A stretch of 64,000 nt of DNA, taken from contig OZ253454.1 in NCBI GenBank assembly GCA_965261475.1, positions 558,001 through 622,000 of the forward strand, read 5' to 3'. The first letter of the stretch is position 1. Every line of letters begins with the position of its first letter. Source of the stretch: G965261475 sp965261475 [NCBI: bacterium] (GTDB lineage: Bacteria > SAR324 > XYD2-FULL-50-16). The notes under the pieces are model-generated. The model did not search any database. It was not told the origin of the DNA and saw only the letters and a program-made list of their open reading frames with translations. Positions 25,573-35,458 of this stretch are shown one piece after another. The position numbers were made by a program, and so were the translations under genes.

Positions 25573-26610
25573 TTGAAAAAACGAATAAATTTGTTAAAAT
25601 TTTTCCAAGGTAAAAAATTATTACTTGGAGTAGTTGCTGTAATTTGTTTATTTACTTTGGTGTGTATCACATTTGTTTTATATCCTTTTTTTGGCAGCAA
25701 AGAAACCAAGAGTTTTACTATTCCGCTTGGTGCTAGTGCCAAGCAAACATCCTTGATCTTAGAAAAAGCAGAAGTTTTACCTTTTCCTTATTTGTTTGTT
25801 ATTTTTACTGTAGTTTTTGATTATGCTGGCAGTATAAATGGCGGTGATTATGAAATAAATAAAAAATTTTCTTTGCTAGAGCTTTTAAATATTTTACAAA
25901 CCGGGCGTCAAAAAGATGTTGTAGTTAAAATTATTGAAGGTTTATCAGCTAAACAGATATTTAAAATTTTACGAGCATCGAATTTAAAAAATAGTGGAAA
26001 TTATAAAGTTTTTTTTAACGATTTAAAATTTATTGCAAGTAATAAATTGTCTTTAGAAGCTAAAAATTTGGAAGGTTTTTTATTCCCTGATACCTATCAT
26101 TTTTCTAAATTTGCTACAGAAGAGCAGGTTTTAAAAAAAATTATTGCTAATTTTCATAAAAAGATAGCAAGCTTAGCAAAAAATCAAGATTATTCTCCTT
26201 ATGAATTGCTAATTTTAGCCTCTATTATAGAAAAGGAGACTTCTGTGAAAGCAGAAAAAAAAATAGTAGCGTCTGTGTTTTTTAACCGCTTAGAAAAAAA
26301 TATTAGATTACAAACTGACCCAACTGTTATTTATGGAATTAAAAATTTTAATGGCAACTTAACAAAAAAACATTTGAATGAGCTTACTCCTTATAATACC
26401 TATAGAATTAGAGCTCTACCTCCCACGCCTATCTCCAACCCTGGAATAGATGCCATTGAGGCTGCTTATTTTCCTGCTCAAACAGATTTTCTTTATTTTG
26501 TGGGTAAAGGTAATGGTAGATCGCATTTTTCTGTTACTCTTAAAGAGCATAATAGAGCTGTTTTGCGTTATCAAAAAAGAAGAAATAAAAATTATAAATC
26601 TTATCAATAA
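25573..26610 (+). CDS. mltG: Endolytic murein transglycosylase
   Basis: 345 residues. One N-terminal membrane anchor (about 17-39) is followed by the periplasmic YceG/MltG domain. Family blocks: LEGFLFPDTY, ASIIEKE with the catalytic Glu, LQTDPTVIYG, and LPPTPISNPG. MltG cleaves nascent glycan strands and is thought to end their growth. The start is TTG; upstream codons in frame offer no ATG or GTG before the signal anchor. The ferredoxin reductase gene follows 13 bp later. Confidence 0.93.
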   Translation: MKKRINLLKFFQGKKLLLGVVAVICLFTLVCITFVLYPFFGSKETKSFTIPLGASAKQTSLILEKAEVLPFPYLFVIFTVVFDYAGSINGGDYEINKKFSLLELLNILQTGRQKDVVVKIIEGLSAKQIFKILRASNLKNSGNYKVFFNDLKFIASNKLSLEAKNLEGFLFPDTYHFSKFATEEQVLKKIIANFHKKIASLAKNQDYSPYELLILASIIEKETSVKAEKKIVASVFFNRLEKNIRLQTDPTVIYGIKNFNGNLTKKHLNELTPYNTYRIRALPPTPISNPGIDAIEAAYFPAQTDFLYFVGKGNGRSHFSVTLKEHNRAVLRYQKRRNKNYKSYQ

Positions 26611-26623
26611 AGTTGGTACAGCA

Positions 26624-27505
26624 ATGGAAAAAATACAAAAAATTTTCTTAGAAAAAGGGAATGTTTACAAGCCGTCTCGTACAGCTAGTGTTAAAGTTTT
26701 AGCAAACATAAAAATTACAGCGCAATCTAGTCTTGACGATGTTAGGCATATACTCTTGGATATGTCAGGTATTGGAATGAAGTTTTATGAAGGACAATCT
26801 ATTGGTGTTATTCCAGATGGTGTAGATACTAATGGTAGAGCTCACAGAGTAAAACTTTACAGTGTTGCATCTAGTAGACATGGAGAAGATGGCAAAGGCT
26901 ATATACTTGCTCTTTGTGTAAAAAGAGAGCTTTCTATAAAAGATGGTGCAGTTTTGAAAGGTCTTTGCTCTAATTATCTTTGCGACGCCAAAAAAGGAGA
27001 CCATATCCTCATCACAGGACCTATAGGAAGGACTTTTTTATTACCAGAAGACACTGCTACTAATCTTTTAATGTTTGCTACAGGCACAGGCATTGCTCCC
27101 TATAGAGGTTTTTTGCAATATATTCAAAGTTTAACTAATCCGTGGAGAGCAAAATGTCTGCTTTTTATGGGTTGCAAAACACAAAAAGAAGCGGTATACT
27201 TTAACGAAGAAAATGATGATTTTACAAAATATTCTTTTTTGCAATACCATCTTGCTCTTTCTAGGGTAGATAAAACCGCAGATGGTCACAAAATGTATAT
27301 ACAACACAAGGTGCTAGAGTATTTAGATGAGATTTGGGAATTAATCATAAAAAATCATTTTGCCCTTTATATTTGTGGTTTAAGGGACATGGAAGAAGGC
27401 TTAAATCAAGTATTTTTGCAAAAAGCAAAGAAGGAAGGATATGATTGGAGAGAATTAAAAACCTTCTTAAAAAGAAGTGGTCGTTGGAATATAGAGGTTT
27501 ATTAA
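26624..27505 (+). CDS. Plant-type ferredoxin-NADP+ reductase
   Basis: 293 residues from the ATG at 26624; a longer reading from 26450 would overlap mltG by 160 bp and is rejected. The FAD motif VKLYSVASS (RxYS-like), the NADP(H) block FATGTGIAPYRGF, CGLRDMEEG, and the ending GRWNIEVY with a C-terminal tyrosine are hallmarks of the plant/cyanobacterial FNR class. It exchanges electrons between NADPH and ferredoxin or flavodoxin. It lies between mltG and ppiD, 13 and 9 bp away. A candidate partner ferredoxin is encoded at 46898. Confidence 0.9.
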   Translation: MEKIQKIFLEKGNVYKPSRTASVKVLANIKITAQSSLDDVRHILLDMSGIGMKFYEGQSIGVIPDGVDTNGRAHRVKLYSVASSRHGEDGKGYILALCVKRELSIKDGAVLKGLCSNYLCDAKKGDHILITGPIGRTFLLPEDTATNLLMFATGTGIAPYRGFLQYIQSLTNPWRAKCLLFMGCKTQKEAVYFNEENDDFTKYSFLQYHLALSRVDKTADGHKMYIQHKVLEYLDEIWELIIKNHFALYICGLRDMEEGLNQVFLQKAKKEGYDWRELKTFLKRSGRWNIEVY

Positions 27506-27514
27506 AGTAATTAA

Positions 27515-29422
27515 GTGGATATTTTTAGAAAAAAAACATCTAAAGTGTTTTTTGCAATTTTTGCTTCTTTTTTTATGGGCGTGTTTGGGTTTGGTGTTTT
27601 TCAATTTTTTAGCAACCCAAATAATGTAGCGACTGTTGGAGCTACAAAAATCAAATTGTCAGAATTTTTGAATACATATAATTCGCTTGCTCGTGATAGG
27701 AATATAGAGTCACAACAACAAGATTTAGCGCTTAAAAGACAAGCTTTAAATCGAGTTGTGGCAACTAGTGTTGTTCAGCAAGATGCAAAAAAAGCAGGTC
27801 TTTTTGTATCAGATACAGAAATTAGACAGTTAATCGCCAATACTCCAAGTTTTATTTCTGAGCAAGGAGAGTTTAACCTCTCTGCTTATCAAAGTTTTCT
27901 TGCTCAACAAGGATCTTCTGCTGCTGATTACGAAAATAATCTAAAAGTAAATATCCTACACAATAAATATTTGCAGCTCTTTTTTCCTATAACTAAAATC
28001 TCTGACGATTTAGCAAATTTTTTTCAAACCAGATATAATAAAAAAGCTCTCACTCGTTACTTTCAAGTACCAAAAAGATTTTTGGCAAAAACTCTACAGG
28101 TATCTGATGCTAAAATCAAAGAGTTTTACGACAACGCACAGCAAAATTATCGTGAACCATCTAGCTATTCTGCTAATTTATTTTACATAGCTAAAAATAA
28201 AGTCGCTATCAATATTAGCGAAGAAAGTGTCACAAATTATTTAGAAAAAAACAAAGCAGAATTCGTTCAAAAGGCAAGTTTTAAAAGCAGTCATATTTTG
28301 TTTTCGTTAGACGGAGTTAGTTCATCTAATGAACTTAGTGCGGTTAAGGAGCAGGCATACGATGTTTATCAAACACTCGTATCAGATAAAAATAAGTTTG
28401 CAGAGCTTGCTAAGCAGTATTCTCAAGATCCTATCAGTGCTAGCCAAGGTGGAGATTTAGGTTGGATAGTGTATGACAGTTTTGCTCAAGAGTTTGAAGA
28501 TGTTGTAAAGCAGTTATCAATAGGAGAGGTTAGTGAGCCTTTTATTACAGCTATTGGTTATCATATAGTTTACCTAGAAGATACCAAAGAAGAAGTTTTT
28601 AATTTATCTCAAGCGCGAGAAGAGGTCAGATTGTTGCTTGAACAAAAGCAATTTAATAGTTTTGTGTCTATATTATTGCAAAAATTAACAGAAACCAAAA
28701 GTTATTCTTCGCCTAATTTACCACAAGAACAAGTAGCGGCAGACCATGATATTACTTACAAAATGAATACTTTGGTAACCTCAGAATCTAAATACCAAAA
28801 TATTGCATTAAAAAAAATATACGATGCTTTACAAAAATTTGCAGAGCAAAATGTTAATATTTTTGATGTAGCACCCTATTTAAGTTTTGATGACTTATCT
28901 GATGAATCTGCAGACGGAGTTATTGTTTATCAACTGTTAGCTATAAATTTAGGAGCAAAATTACCATTTGAGTATGTTAAGAAACAAGTTACAAAAGATT
29001 TAGAGCATATAGAAAATGCAAAATATCTTCAAAATCAAGTTAGTGAGTTAAATAAACAATACAAAATAAAAGATGATTTTGACAAACTAATCAAAGAATG
29101 GAAAATAGCAAATGTTGAGAATGTAGATTTTGTTTATGCTGTCCCAGAAACTAGTGCTTTGTCGTTAAAGTTAAAAAATAATGCTTTTAGATTACAACCA
29201 GAGCAGTTGCGTTTTTTTATAGACGATAATAAACTCTACTCTCTAGTATTAGATGGCTTCACTCAAGATAGTAGTACTGATTTTCAATCATTTTCTAAAG
29301 AAAATTTCGAATTAGATAAAGCAAATGTATTGATCAATAGATTTGTAAGTAATATTCTAAGCCAAAGCAAGATTTCTTATAATTCAACTTTTTTAAAACA
29401 ATATAACATACCGAAGCAATGA
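27515..29422 (+). CDS. ppiD: Membrane-anchored periplasmic peptidyl-prolyl isomerase / chaperone
   Basis: 635 residues, close to E. coli PpiD (623). An N-terminal anchor (about 10-30) leads into a SurA/PpiD N-terminal chaperone domain (KLSEFLNTYN...QALNRVVATSVV), then a parvulin domain at roughly 255-350 with SFKSSHILFS, GGDLGWIVYDSF and ITAIGYHIVYLED, then a long C-terminal domain. It assists folding of secreted proteins at the Sec exit. The start is GTG. Its stop overlaps the next gene's ATG (ATGA at 29419-29422). Confidence 0.9.
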   Translation: MDIFRKKTSKVFFAIFASFFMGVFGFGVFQFFSNPNNVATVGATKIKLSEFLNTYNSLARDRNIESQQQDLALKRQALNRVVATSVVQQDAKKAGLFVSDTEIRQLIANTPSFISEQGEFNLSAYQSFLAQQGSSAADYENNLKVNILHNKYLQLFFPITKISDDLANFFQTRYNKKALTRYFQVPKRFLAKTLQVSDAKIKEFYDNAQQNYREPSSYSANLFYIAKNKVAINISEESVTNYLEKNKAEFVQKASFKSSHILFSLDGVSSSNELSAVKEQAYDVYQTLVSDKNKFAELAKQYSQDPISASQGGDLGWIVYDSFAQEFEDVVKQLSIGEVSEPFITAIGYHIVYLEDTKEEVFNLSQAREEVRLLLEQKQFNSFVSILLQKLTETKSYSSPNLPQEQVAADHDITYKMNTLVTSESKYQNIALKKIYDALQKFAEQNVNIFDVAPYLSFDDLSDESADGVIVYQLLAINLGAKLPFEYVKKQVTKDLEHIENAKYLQNQVSELNKQYKIKDDFDKLIKEWKIANVENVDFVYAVPETSALSLKLKNNAFRLQPEQLRFFIDDNKLYSLVLDGFTQDSSTDFQSFSKENFELDKANVLINRFVSNILSQSKISYNSTFLKQYNIPKQ

Positions 29423-29718
29423 GTATTAATAACACTGTTAGTAGTTTAGGTCTTGAGATAGATAAACTAATACAAAAGGTCAATAAACTAAAAAAAGATA
29501 ATCAATATCTAGTGGACAAGAATAAGGAGTTAGCAGAACAAATAAACAATTCTTCTAGTGAGCGAGGTGATACGGGAGATAGGCTCACACACTATTTAGA
29601 GCGGTTAAAAACTGTAAATCATGAAGATGCAGAACCAGAAATTCTGAATTCACAACACAATAACGAGTCTCTAGATGAAAATTTGCAAGGAATTAATCCG
29701 CAAAAAGATTATTTATAA
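29419..29718 (+). CDS. Small coiled-coil protein, ZapB/TIGR02449-like
   Basis: 99 residues. Residues 5-70 are heptad-rich (LEIDKLIQKVNKLKKDNQYL, then RLTHYLERLKTV) and resemble the small TIGR02449/ZapB-like proteins that in gammaproteobacteria sit beside zapA. The last 30 residues are acidic and polar with no recognisable motif. The ATG overlaps the ppiD stop, so translation is coupled. No zapA lies next to it. A division role is only suggested by similarity in the coiled coil. Confidence 0.6.
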   Translation: MSINNTVSSLGLEIDKLIQKVNKLKKDNQYLVDKNKELAEQINNSSSERGDTGDRLTHYLERLKTVNHEDAEPEILNSQHNNESLDENLQGINPQKDYL

Positions 29719-29897
29719 AACCAATCTTGGCTTTACCTCTTGGCTGAAAAAACTTTGATATTACGGGTTGCTCTAGGCTAGAGTAAGAATACTAATTTGG
29801 AAAAAAGCAATATTCTTTTATTTGAGATATTTGCTTGTAGTATTTTGCTATGGTAATGCTGTTTAGCTAACTCTCGTCACTTATTTACCTATTAAAT
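29719..29897. other. 179-bp intergenic region with hairpins
   Basis: No gene is seen. It contains the hairpin CTCTA-GGC-TAGAG and an inverted repeat AAGCAATAT...ATATTTGCTT with one bulge. GCTTTACC and GGTAATGC at its ends could pair over a distance. Because 6S RNA follows zapA-type genes elsewhere, this is a place to test for it, but I see no convincing 6S signature. Confidence 0.3.
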
Positions 29898-30902
29898 ATG
29901 AGATTATTTTTTGTTTTTTTTGGGTGCTTGCTAGTTAGTTGCAATTATAATTATCACTTAGGCACAATTTTAGAAAAAGATGGTAAATTCGAGGAGGCAA
30001 GTACAGAATACTCTCGTGCTTATTTTCAAGATTTATCTAATCAAAAATACCAAGTCGCTTATAAGAGAAATGCCTTAAAAGTTGTAGAAGTTCTAAAAGT
30101 AACTTACCAAAAACAACTGACCAACAAAAATTTTTTTTCTGCTTATAAAATTTTAGAAAAAGCTACTCAATTAAATACTAAGAGTTTATTTTTTCAGCAA
30201 GAGCTCAAAAAATGGCGTTTCTTATTGCTTTCTGGAAAAATTGACTATTCCAAAGGAAAGCATTTAAATGAGTTGTTTGCTGGTGATAAAATTTATCCTA
30301 TAGTTCGTTTTAACTCTCCTTTTTCTAGGAAAACACTAGAAGCGACTATCAATGTCAATGGAGAGTTTTTTTTAGAGGATTTGCTTTATACACCTGCTAC
30401 ACATAGCTATATGCTTTATACTATAGATAGTATTGGTTTTAAATATTTGCCTTTCCAAGAGAAAAACACAGCCTTTATTGATAGTGATAATTTTGCATAT
30501 TTATCTCTTATTAATTTTTATAAACCAACTCTTATGCAAGATCAAAAAGAGTTTATAAACTACAAGATCCAACAAAAATTACAAAACAATTTTTTTGATG
30601 AATCCTATTGGTATCCGAAGAGAGGTATTACATATAGCTCTAAAATAATCAAACAAAAAATTTTTATTCGTTCTTCTAGTGCGCAAACTAGTTTTTTACC
30701 GCTTTTTATGTATCAAAAACAGCAAAGAATTTTTTTAGATTTTGGTACTATCACTTTACGTAGAAAAGAAAGGTCGTTTATTTGGGGGGTTGCACGAAAA
30801 AAAGAAAATCAAGAAACCACTTATGCTGCAATAAAAAATAATTATTACTATCGTATATACGAAAAAACTCTAGAAAATACATATCATTTTGTCCGTCAAT
30901 AA
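29898..30902 (+). CDS. Putative lipoprotein with TPR-like N-terminus
   Basis: 334 residues. The lipobox LLVSC puts the modified cysteine at residue 15. Residues 18-105 look like two or three TPR-type helix pairs (YHLGTILEKDGKFEEASTEYSRAYFQD, FSAYKILEKATQLN). The rest is a beta-rich domain that I do not recognise. It ends 8 bp before leuS, so the two may be cotranscribed. In other Gram-negatives an LPS-assembly lipoprotein (lptE) lies after leuS, but here this one is before it and shows no LptE resemblance. Confidence 0.65.
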   Translation: MRLFFVFFGCLLVSCNYNYHLGTILEKDGKFEEASTEYSRAYFQDLSNQKYQVAYKRNALKVVEVLKVTYQKQLTNKNFFSAYKILEKATQLNTKSLFFQQELKKWRFLLLSGKIDYSKGKHLNELFAGDKIYPIVRFNSPFSRKTLEATINVNGEFFLEDLLYTPATHSYMLYTIDSIGFKYLPFQEKNTAFIDSDNFAYLSLINFYKPTLMQDQKEFINYKIQQKLQNNFFDESYWYPKRGITYSSKIIKQKIFIRSSSAQTSFLPLFMYQKQQRIFLDFGTITLRRKERSFIWGVARKKENQETTYAAIKNNYYYRIYEKTLENTYHFVRQ

Positions 30903-30910
30903 TTAGCAAT

Positions 30911-33337
30911 ATGCCTTATAATCCAAAAAGAATTGAACCTAAATGGCAAGAATATTGGAAAAAAAATAAAACGTTTCAAGCTAAAATCGATAAAAAAAAG
31001 AAAAAATTTTACTGCTTAGATATGTTTCCCTACCCTTCTGGCAGTGGATTGCATGTGGGGCATCCAGAAGGCTATACAGCTACGGATATTTTTTGTCGCT
31101 ACAAAAGAATGAGAGGTTGGAATGTTTTGCATACTATGGGATGGGATGCCTTTGGACTACCAGCAGAACAATATGCAATCAAAACAGGAATTCATCCTGC
31201 TAAAATCACTAAAAAAAATATTGATTACTTTAGGAAACAAATTCAATCTTTGGGATTTTCTTATGATTGGGATCGAGAGTTAAACACTACAGATCCTAAT
31301 TATTACAAGTGGACCCAGTGGATTTTTTTAAAACTTTATAAAAAGGGGTTAGCTTATCAAGAGGAAGCTCCGGTTAATTGGTGTCCAAACTTAAAAGCAG
31401 TACTCTCTCATGAGGAAGTTGAAAATGGACTTTCTGTGGAGGGCAGTCATCCGGTTTACCAAAAGAACTTAAGGCAATGGAAATTAAGAATTACAAAATA
31501 TGCTGACGCATTACTAGAAGGTTTAGCAGAGTTAGACTGGCCACCAGCAATTATAGAGATGCAAAAAAATTGGATTGGTAAATCTTGTGGAGTCAATGTT
31601 AAATTTGGTGTTCAAGATAGTGAATTATTTTTTGATGTTTTCACAACTAGGGCAGACACACTTTTTGGAGTTACTTATTGTGTGCTATCTCCAGAGCACC
31701 CACTTTTAAAAAAAATTATTTCTTTCAAATATCAAGCACAAGTTACTGCCTATCAAAAGCAGAGCGCTAGTAGAAGCGAAAGAACAAGAATGGCGCAGCA
31801 AAAAGAAAAAACAGGTGTTTTTACTGGTAGTTTTGCTATTAACCCGATCAATAATTCTGTTATTCCTATTTGGATTGCAGATTATGTACTTATGGGTTAT
31901 GGCACAGGAGCAATTATGGCAGTACCAGCGCATGATCAAAGAGATTATGAGTTTGCAAAAAAATTTAATTTGAATATCAAAGAAGTAATTGCAGGTGGCA
32001 ATATTACAAGAGCAGCATATAACAAAAAAGGTCAGCTTATAAATAGCGGTTTTGTGAATGGTATGAGTAGTGATAACGCAATTCGAAAAGTAAGAGCTTA
32101 TTTAGTCAAAAATAACCTTGGGGTTGAGCAAATAAATTATAAGCTCAGAGATTGGCTTTTTTCTCGTCAACGCTACTGGGGAGAGCCTATTCCAATCTTA
32201 TTGGATGCCAACTACAATTCTTACCCTTTAGCTGAACACGAATTGCCTTTATCTTTGCCTCAAACAGATTCTTTTCTTCCCCTAGCTAATGGAGAAAGCA
32301 GCTTAGCAAAAATAAAATCTTGGGTAGATGTCAGCAAAGATGGCAAAGAATTTAAAAGAGAGACTAACACTATGCCGCAATGGGCTGGGAGTTGTTGGTA
32401 TTATTTACGTTTTGTTGATCCTAGTAATTCTAAGCAAGCTTGGTCTCAAGAAGCAGAAAATTATTGGATGCCAGTAGATCTTTATGTAGGCGGTTCAGAG
32501 CACGCTGTCTTGCATCTTCTATATGCAAGGTTTTGGCACAAAGTACTGTATGATTATGGTTTGGTGCATACCAAAGAACCTTTTAAAAAATTGGTAAATC
32601 AAGGTATGATTTTGGGTCCAGACGGACAGAAAATGTCTAAATCTAGGTGCAATGTTATTAATCCTGAAGATATTATTGACGAATATGGAGCAGACTCTCT
32701 AAGGTTGTACGAGATGTTTATGGGTCCTTTAGAAAAAACAAAACCTTGGCAAACTAATGGAGTAGAAGGCATTTTTCGTTTTTTAAATAAGGTTTGGATT
32801 AGTTTTTTAGACATTGAGAGCAATTTACTTCCCTCTATTCAAGATATTAGCCCTAGCAAAGAAGATAAGGCTAAACTACATTACGCCATTAAAAAAATTA
32901 CTAATGACCTAGAAGAGCTGAAGTTTAATACTGCTATTTCTGAGCTGATGGTATTTATAAACTATTTTTCTAAAAGAGAAGTAAAAGCTCGAGAAGTAGT
33001 AAAAACTTTTACATTGCTACTTTCTCCTTTTGCCCCTCATTTAGCAGAGGAGCTTTGGGAATTACTTGGTTATAAGAATAGTCTCGCCTATCATGTTTGG
33101 CCAAGTTATAATGATAAATATCTAGCAAGCAAGATGTATATTTTACCAATTCAAATTAACGGCAAGGTACGCTTTAAAATAGAGGTAGCTAAATCAAGCA
33201 CTAAAGAGCAGTTAATAGATAGGATCAAAAAAGAAAATAGTTTGCAAAAATACTTTAGAGGGCAAGAGATTAAAAATGTAGTTTTTGTGCCTGAAAAGAT
33301 TATCAATTTTATTGTTGTCTCAGCTAGTACAATTTGA
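30911..33337 (+). CDS. leuS: Leucyl-tRNA synthetase
   Basis: 808 residues, a complete bacterial-type class Ia enzyme. The HIGH motif appears as HVGHPEG in FPYPSGSGLHVGHPEGYTATD (about 38-58). The CP1 editing domain carries TRADTLFGVTY and AVPAHDQRDYEF. KMSKS is in GQKMSKSRCNVINP (about 577), followed by the anticodon-binding domain. It charges the two Leu tRNAs of this window among others. It is followed by 148 bp of noncoding sequence. Confidence 0.97.
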   Translation: MPYNPKRIEPKWQEYWKKNKTFQAKIDKKKKKFYCLDMFPYPSGSGLHVGHPEGYTATDIFCRYKRMRGWNVLHTMGWDAFGLPAEQYAIKTGIHPAKITKKNIDYFRKQIQSLGFSYDWDRELNTTDPNYYKWTQWIFLKLYKKGLAYQEEAPVNWCPNLKAVLSHEEVENGLSVEGSHPVYQKNLRQWKLRITKYADALLEGLAELDWPPAIIEMQKNWIGKSCGVNVKFGVQDSELFFDVFTTRADTLFGVTYCVLSPEHPLLKKIISFKYQAQVTAYQKQSASRSERTRMAQQKEKTGVFTGSFAINPINNSVIPIWIADYVLMGYGTGAIMAVPAHDQRDYEFAKKFNLNIKEVIAGGNITRAAYNKKGQLINSGFVNGMSSDNAIRKVRAYLVKNNLGVEQINYKLRDWLFSRQRYWGEPIPILLDANYNSYPLAEHELPLSLPQTDSFLPLANGESSLAKIKSWVDVSKDGKEFKRETNTMPQWAGSCWYYLRFVDPSNSKQAWSQEAENYWMPVDLYVGGSEHAVLHLLYARFWHKVLYDYGLVHTKEPFKKLVNQGMILGPDGQKMSKSRCNVINPEDIIDEYGADSLRLYEMFMGPLEKTKPWQTNGVEGIFRFLNKVWISFLDIESNLLPSIQDISPSKEDKAKLHYAIKKITNDLEELKFNTAISELMVFINYFSKREVKAREVVKTFTLLLSPFAPHLAEELWELLGYKNSLAYHVWPSYNDKYLASKMYILPIQINGKVRFKIEVAKSSTKEQLIDRIKKENSLQKYFRGQEIKNVVFVPEKIINFIVVSASTI

Positions 33338-33485
33338 GGCTATACTAGTATCAATATCACTCTAATGATAATTTCAATTTGCTACAATTTTGTTATTTGT
33401 ATTATCCTTAGATAAAAAAAATACTGTATAGAATCAGAGTAAATCATCTTATATTTTTTAGTTAAGTATTGAGTTTCTCAAATAT

Positions 33486-35357
33486 ATGCCAAAAATATCA
33501 ATATATTCCTTAGCCTTTTTTCTTTTTTGCTCTTTTTCTTTGTTTGGTTTGTACTATCAAACAATTATTTTTTATAGTTTAGACTACGAATATTCTGTTC
33601 GCAATTATCAATCATTTTTTATAGGACTATGTTACCAAATAGAAGTATCAGCAATTTTTAGTATTTTAAGCTTATTTGTTTCTTACTTTAGTCTGAAGAT
33701 ACAAAAAATTTATATGCTCTTGTTGGCGGCTGTGTATTTTTTTATTTTTTATATTGATTTGCGTTACCTCTTACAATTTAACACTCACTTTCCTTTTTCT
33801 ATATTGCAATATTTAAAAACAGGAGAGGTATATCAAAGTTTTTGGGTAGAGCTTTGGCGCTTAGAATTTATTTTTTTTTGCTTGTTCCCCTATTTACTTT
33901 TTATTTTTTTGTTATTCTTTTTTTCCTTTCAAAGGAAGGTAAATTTTTGCCAAACAATTTACAGTTTTATTATATTATTTTTTATAGGTGTTATTCCTGC
34001 AAGTTACGCTAATTCTTATTTAGGAAAGAGTAAACAAAACCCGTTGTCTACACAGGTTTTTATCTATTTTTGGGATAGCAGAACAATAGTATTGGAGAAA
34101 ATAGCAACAAAACCAATAAATCAATTAGCTGTTATCCAACAATATCTATCATCAAATACAAAGCTTTTACAAAAATCTACTTATCCGTTAGTAAATCAAA
34201 GTAAAAATAATAATTGTTTTGAGCGGCAAAGTGATTTAAAAAAAGTTTTATGCTCTTTAGATAAACCTAATATTTTATTTTTAATGCTAGAATCTTTTAG
34301 AGCTAGTGATATAGGAGCTTATGCTGGTAAACTGCCTCTGACGCCTAATTTTGATTATTTAGTCAAAGAAGGTATTTTGTTTCGTAATTTTTTTGCTAAC
34401 GGATTTCAAACTAAACATGGTGAGGTAGCTAGTTTATGCTCTATAATGCCGTCTTATGGCAGAGCATTACTAGAGGGTTATTATCAAAATAATTATCTTT
34501 GCCTACCAGAAGTGTTAGCTAACCAAGGTTATCATACTTCTTTTATACACAATGGTGATTTAGCGTTTGATAATCAGTATTCTTTTTTCAAAAACAATGG
34601 TTTTCAAAAAATTATAGATAAGTTTGATTTTAGCTTTAATACAGAAGTTTTAGGTTGGGGATATTCTGATGAGGCTCTATTTCAAAAATGGCTGATAGAG
34701 CTTCAAAACACAAAAACTCCTTTTTTTTCTGTAGGGCTTACTTTAACTACTCACCATCCCTATGATATTCCTCAAGATTTTGAGCATCGTGTCTCTCACT
34801 TGAATTTAGGCAATAATAATCGTGCAAAATTTTTTAAATCTATTGCTTACACTGATTATCAACTAGGAAGGTTTATTGAGCAAATCAAACAAACACAATG
34901 GTATAAAAATAGTCTAATATTTATTTTTGCTGACTCGTCTCACTACATTACTCCACAACAACCAACTAGTAATATTTTAGAAAAAATTCGTATCCACCAC
35001 CAAATTCCTCTTTTAATTTTGAGTGGAGGCACTAAGCTAGCACAAGAAGTAGATAATTATGCTAGTCAAATTGACTTAGCGCCTACTATCATAGATTTAT
35101 TGAATATTCAAGTAGCTACTCCTTGGGTTGGTAAATCTTTATTAGCAGATAGAGAGTTCCTTGCTTTTGCCAATAGACCAGCGAATCATTGGAGCATTTT
35201 TAGCAAAGAAGGCAGCTTGTCTATTTTTCCTTCTGGAGATGTAGCGCTACAAGATTTATCTAAAAAAAGAAAAAACTATTTTATTTCACTAGCTAACAGT
35301 TGGATAATTTCTCAAAAATGGCTACTACAAAATAATAAAATTTGGGGAGAATTTTGA
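33486..35357 (+). CDS. LtaS-type membrane sulfatase / phosphoglycerol or phosphoethanolamine transferase
   Basis: 623 residues. Four or five N-terminal membrane spans (up to about 175) are followed by an alkaline-phosphatase-fold domain. Metal-site features: Glu269 in FLMLESFRAS, candidate nucleophile Thr309 in NGFQTKHGEV, and a late FIFADSSHYI where the family has an Asp-His pair (ADHGH or DHYG). The Asp is kept, but its neighbouring His is replaced by Ser, with a His two residues on. The family transfers headgroups from phospholipids to envelope polymers. The gene is alone; its substrate is unknown, and activity is less certain because of the altered motif. Confidence 0.8.
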   Translation: MPKISIYSLAFFLFCSFSLFGLYYQTIIFYSLDYEYSVRNYQSFFIGLCYQIEVSAIFSILSLFVSYFSLKIQKIYMLLLAAVYFFIFYIDLRYLLQFNTHFPFSILQYLKTGEVYQSFWVELWRLEFIFFCLFPYLLFIFLLFFFSFQRKVNFCQTIYSFIILFFIGVIPASYANSYLGKSKQNPLSTQVFIYFWDSRTIVLEKIATKPINQLAVIQQYLSSNTKLLQKSTYPLVNQSKNNNCFERQSDLKKVLCSLDKPNILFLMLESFRASDIGAYAGKLPLTPNFDYLVKEGILFRNFFANGFQTKHGEVASLCSIMPSYGRALLEGYYQNNYLCLPEVLANQGYHTSFIHNGDLAFDNQYSFFKNNGFQKIIDKFDFSFNTEVLGWGYSDEALFQKWLIELQNTKTPFFSVGLTLTTHHPYDIPQDFEHRVSHLNLGNNNRAKFFKSIAYTDYQLGRFIEQIKQTQWYKNSLIFIFADSSHYITPQQPTSNILEKIRIHHQIPLLILSGGTKLAQEVDNYASQIDLAPTIIDLLNIQVATPWVGKSLLADREFLAFANRPANHWSIFSKEGSLSIFPSGDVALQDLSKKRKNYFISLANSWIISQKWLLQNNKIWGEF

Positions 35358-35458
35358 TGGTAAGTAATTAACATTGATTATATTGTGAGTTATTAGTCGC
35401 TCATTGTGGTCTGCTAGCAAAACATATTGATCAACCAAGCTTTGTATATTCTAAAAAG

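Noticed and set aside
26450-26623. N-terminal extension of the ferredoxin-NADP reductase
   Set aside because: It overlaps mltG in another frame and has no FNR similarity; the ATG at 26624 gives the normal length and a clean 13-bp spacing.
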